Source: Pseudoalteromonas sp. T1lg48 (lineage in GTDB: Bacteria; Pseudomonadota; Gammaproteobacteria; Enterobacterales; Alteromonadaceae). From it: 64,000 bases of DNA. Location of the stretch: NCBI RefSeq assembly GCF_002964785.1, contig NZ_PQCC01000018.1, positions 124,001 to 188,000 on the forward strand. Direction: 5' to 3'. The position numbers and the translations under genes are program-made. The notes below the pieces were generated by a model, which was not told the origin of the DNA, did not search any database, and saw nothing but the letters and a program-made list of their open reading frames with translations. Shown piece after piece: positions 62,250 through 64,000 of the stretch (the first letter of the stretch is position 1; the number at the start of each line of letters is the position of its first letter).

Positions 62250-63551
62250 CTAGTATTGTTTTTCTGCAATCGCCAGGTAAATTGCGTCACACAATGCCTC
62301 GATGTCTTGCTCCGAGCTAACAAAAGGCGGCATAAGATAGACTAATTTACCGAAGGGTCGGATCCACACCCCTTGAGTAACAAAAAAACGCTGGATCTTA
62401 GCGACATCGACCTGACTGTCGAGCTCTACCACACCAATGGCGCCCAAGGTGCGCACCGAGACAACGGCCTCGAGTTCTGTGCAGCGCATGAGCCGTTGCA
62501 GCCACAGATTGATATTACTAACCTGTTGTTGCCAATCATTTTCCTGCAATAAGTTCAGGCTGGCGTTGGCAACGGCGCAGGCCAGGGGGTTGCCCATAAA
62601 GGTGGGGCCATGCATTAAGACACCGGCTTCACCACTACAAATACCGCGCGCGACTTTATCGCTGGTTAGGGTGGCGGCTAAGGTCATATAGCCACCGGTC
62701 AAGGCCTTGCCCACACACATGATATCCGGGCTGATATCCGCATGTTCGACGGCGAAAAGCTTGCCGGTACGGCCAAATCCTGTTGCGATTTCATCACAGA
62801 TCAGTAGCACATCGTATTGGTCGCACAGGGCGCGTACGGTTTTTAGATAGTGCGGGTGGTAGAAGTTCATGCCGCCGGCATTTTGCACTATGGGCTCGAT
62901 GATAAAAGCGGCAACATCTTGGTGATGCTCGGCAAAGTAACTGTCTAATTGCTCGGCTTCTTGCTCGTCAAACTCGCCATTAAAGGTACTTACCGGCTGC
63001 GGAACAAAGATTTGCTCGGGTAAGAAGCCGCGATACATGCTGTGCATGGAATTAACCGGATCGCAGACGCTCATTGCCGCAAAGGTATCGCCATGATAGC
63101 CCTTGCGCGGGGTCATGATCTTATGCTTTTGTTTGTGGCCCTGGCTGAACCAATATTGCAGCGCCATTTTAATCGCCACTTCAACACTGACAGAGCCTCC
63201 GTCTGCCAGAAACACCTTATCCAAAGGTGCCGGGGTCATAGTGATCAGCTTTTTACATAATTCCACCGCCGGAGCGTGGGTTATACCGCCAAACATCACA
63301 TGACTCATTTTCTCACTTTGCTCTTGCAGTGCCTTATTTAAGCTAGGGTGATTATAGCCATGCAGTGCACTCCACCACGAGGCCATGCCATCAACCAAGC
63401 TCTCGCCACTGGCTAAATGTAATCGCGTACCGCGGGCATGGGTGACTGGGTAGTTGGGCAGCGGTTTAAGCATTGAGGTATAGGGGTGCCAAATATGGTC
63501 ACGGTCAAATTCGACATCAATGGGGGTAGAGTCTGTATAATTATTATCCAT
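62250..63551 (-). CDS. bioA: Adenosylmethionine-8-amino-7-oxononanoate aminotransferase
   Basis: BioA makes 7,8-diaminopelargonate, the third-last intermediate of biotin synthesis. The 433-residue PLP enzyme has DHIWHPYTSM near its start, DGMASWWSALHGYNHPSLN, GYHGDTFAAMSVCDP, then LLICDEIATGFGRTGKLFAV, the PLP-lysine segment DIMCVGKALTGGYMTLAATL and MHGPTFMGNPLACAVANASL. Length matches E. coli. Divergent from bioB across 95 bases. Confidence 0.97.
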   Translation of the reverse strand: MDNNYTDSTPIDVEFDRDHIWHPYTSMLKPLPNYPVTHARGTRLHLASGESLVDGMASWWSALHGYNHPSLNKALQEQSEKMSHVMFGGITHAPAVELCKKLITMTPAPLDKVFLADGGSVSVEVAIKMALQYWFSQGHKQKHKIMTPRKGYHGDTFAAMSVCDPVNSMHSMYRGFLPEQIFVPQPVSTFNGEFDEQEAEQLDSYFAEHHQDVAAFIIEPIVQNAGGMNFYHPHYLKTVRALCDQYDVLLICDEIATGFGRTGKLFAVEHADISPDIMCVGKALTGGYMTLAATLTSDKVARGICSGEAGVLMHGPTFMGNPLACAVANASLNLLQENDWQQQVSNINLWLQRLMRCTELEAVVSVRTLGAIGVVELDSQVDVAKIQRFFVTQGVWIRPFGKLVYLMPPFVSSEQDIEALCDAIYLAIAEKQY

Positions 63552-63553
63552 AG

Positions 63554-63625
63554 GTAAACTTCAAACATTGCAATGGCGTTGACAATACTAAGGCAACTCG
63601 TAGACTGATACAAAATAAGTTTACC
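63554..63625. promoter_or_regulatory. bioA-bioB divergent control region with matching inverted 9-mers
   Basis: ggtaaactt (63554-63562) and aagtttacc (63617-63625) are exact inverted copies at the two edges of the spacer. They share GTAAAC/GTTTAC with BirA half-sites but are 54 bases apart instead of the usual about 15, so they may be two separate half-sites or chance. TTGACA at 63580-63585 is a possible -35 for bioB, though no well-spaced -10 follows. Confidence 0.35.
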
Positions 63626-63646
63626 GTCGATAATAAAGAGAACCCC

Positions 63647-64000
63647 ATGCAACAGGCCGAAATTCGCCATAACTGGACTCATGAACAAGTAAAAGCACTT
63701 TTTGAAATGCCGTTTAACGATCTACTGTTTAAAGCGGCTAGCATCCATAGACAGCACTTTAACCCTAATGAGGTGCAGATCTCGACCCTGCTATCGATTA
63801 AGACTGGTGCCTGTCCGGAAGATTGCAAGTATTGTCCTCAGTCCGGCCACTATAAAACCGACCTAGAGCGCGAACGCTTGATGGAAGTGGAGAAGGTGGT
63901 AGAGCAGGCCCGTTTAGCAAAACAAAAAGGGGCGACCCGTTTTTGTATGGGCGCCGCCTGGTCAGACCCAAAAGACCGCGATATGCCGTATATCGAGAAA
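63647..64000 (+). CDS. bioB: Biotin synthase, 3' end outside window
   Basis: BioB inserts sulfur into dethiobiotin in a radical SAM reaction. The visible 118 residues begin [20 protein letters not shown] and include [20 protein letters not shown], which holds the radical SAM CxxxCxxC cluster, and [20 protein letters not shown]. The gene is cut by the window's right edge. It is divergent from bioA and would be followed by bioFCD in the usual order, which cannot be seen. Confidence 0.97.
   Translation, partial: MQQAEIRHNWTHEQVKALFEMPFNDLLFKAASIHRQHFNPNEVQISTLLSIKTGACPEDCKYCPQSGHYKTDLERERLMEVEKVVEQARLAKQKGATRFCMGAAWSDPKDRDMPYIEK

Noticed and set aside
1-64000. tRNA, rRNA, riboswitch or prophage genes
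   Set aside because: All larger intergenic regions were read on both strands by eye and none showed tRNA cloverleaf consensus, known riboswitch cores or phage structural genes; small RNAs cannot be excluded.

Overview
The window looks like chromosomal DNA of a free-living, probably marine gammaproteobacterium of the Alteromonadales type. The support is the gene order ybfF/seqA-pgm next to DUF2788-ybfE-fldA-fur, the pairing of a branched-chain 2-oxoacid dehydrogenase operon with etf genes that carry the same palindromic operator, secreted subtilase and M28 peptidases, a POT peptide transporter, and an attC cassette array. I cannot name the genus from sequence alone. No tRNA, rRNA, CRISPR array, transposase or integrase was found.

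Layout. 1-2858: glycogen synthesis (glgC, cut by the window edge, and glgA). 3267-9052: an integron-type cassette array without an integrase. It has five well-formed attC sites, one half-site and one decayed site, all in the same orientation, with mostly unknown AT-rich cassette genes, a frameshifted methyltransferase and nhaA near its decayed right end. 9148-15550: housekeeping genes (fur, fldA, ybfE, ybfF, seqA, pgm, astE). 15669-19658: bkd operon (E1 alpha, E1 beta, E2; no E3) behind a LiuR-like operator. 19770-24775: DUF805, M28 lipoprotein peptidase, DUF3025 and a NatAB-type ABC exporter. 24787-42572: a Tad/Flp pilus locus. It has an OmpA-like protein, a VpsT/CsgD-like regulator with a WFSR motif, tandem Flp pilins, TadG/TadE-like pseudopilins, CpaB, secretin, an FHA-CpaF fusion ATPase, TadB, TadC, a DUF192 protein, a TPR lipoprotein, another TadE and a very large calcium-repeat/IPT lipoprotein broken by one frameshift. 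42622-50955: two unknown proteins, a subtilase, amino-acid and peptide transporters, an LpxH-like phosphoesterase and small lipoproteins. 51008-64000: proS, trmO, a thioesterase, etfD divergent from etfBA, asnS, a P-loop kinase, a KamA-type radical SAM enzyme, and bioA divergent from bioB (cut by the window end).

How the genes work together. Pgm supplies glucose-1-phosphate to GlgC and then GlgA. The bkd complex makes branched acyl-CoAs; their later dehydrogenation feeds electrons through EtfBA and EtfD to quinone. Matching 18-bp palindromes upstream of bkd, etfD and etfB suggest that one regulator controls all three. The Tad genes are contiguous and often overlapping. The regulator with a putative c-di-GMP motif sits directly upstream of the pilin genes, which suggests surface-attachment control.

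Three genes (methyltransferase, large lipoprotein, etfA) each contain one single-base frameshift in otherwise intact coding sequence. etfA is a core metabolic gene, so at least some of these may be sequence errors. The most interesting material is the integrase-less cassette array with its two-gene glycine-zipper cassette, and the non-canonical Tad locus.
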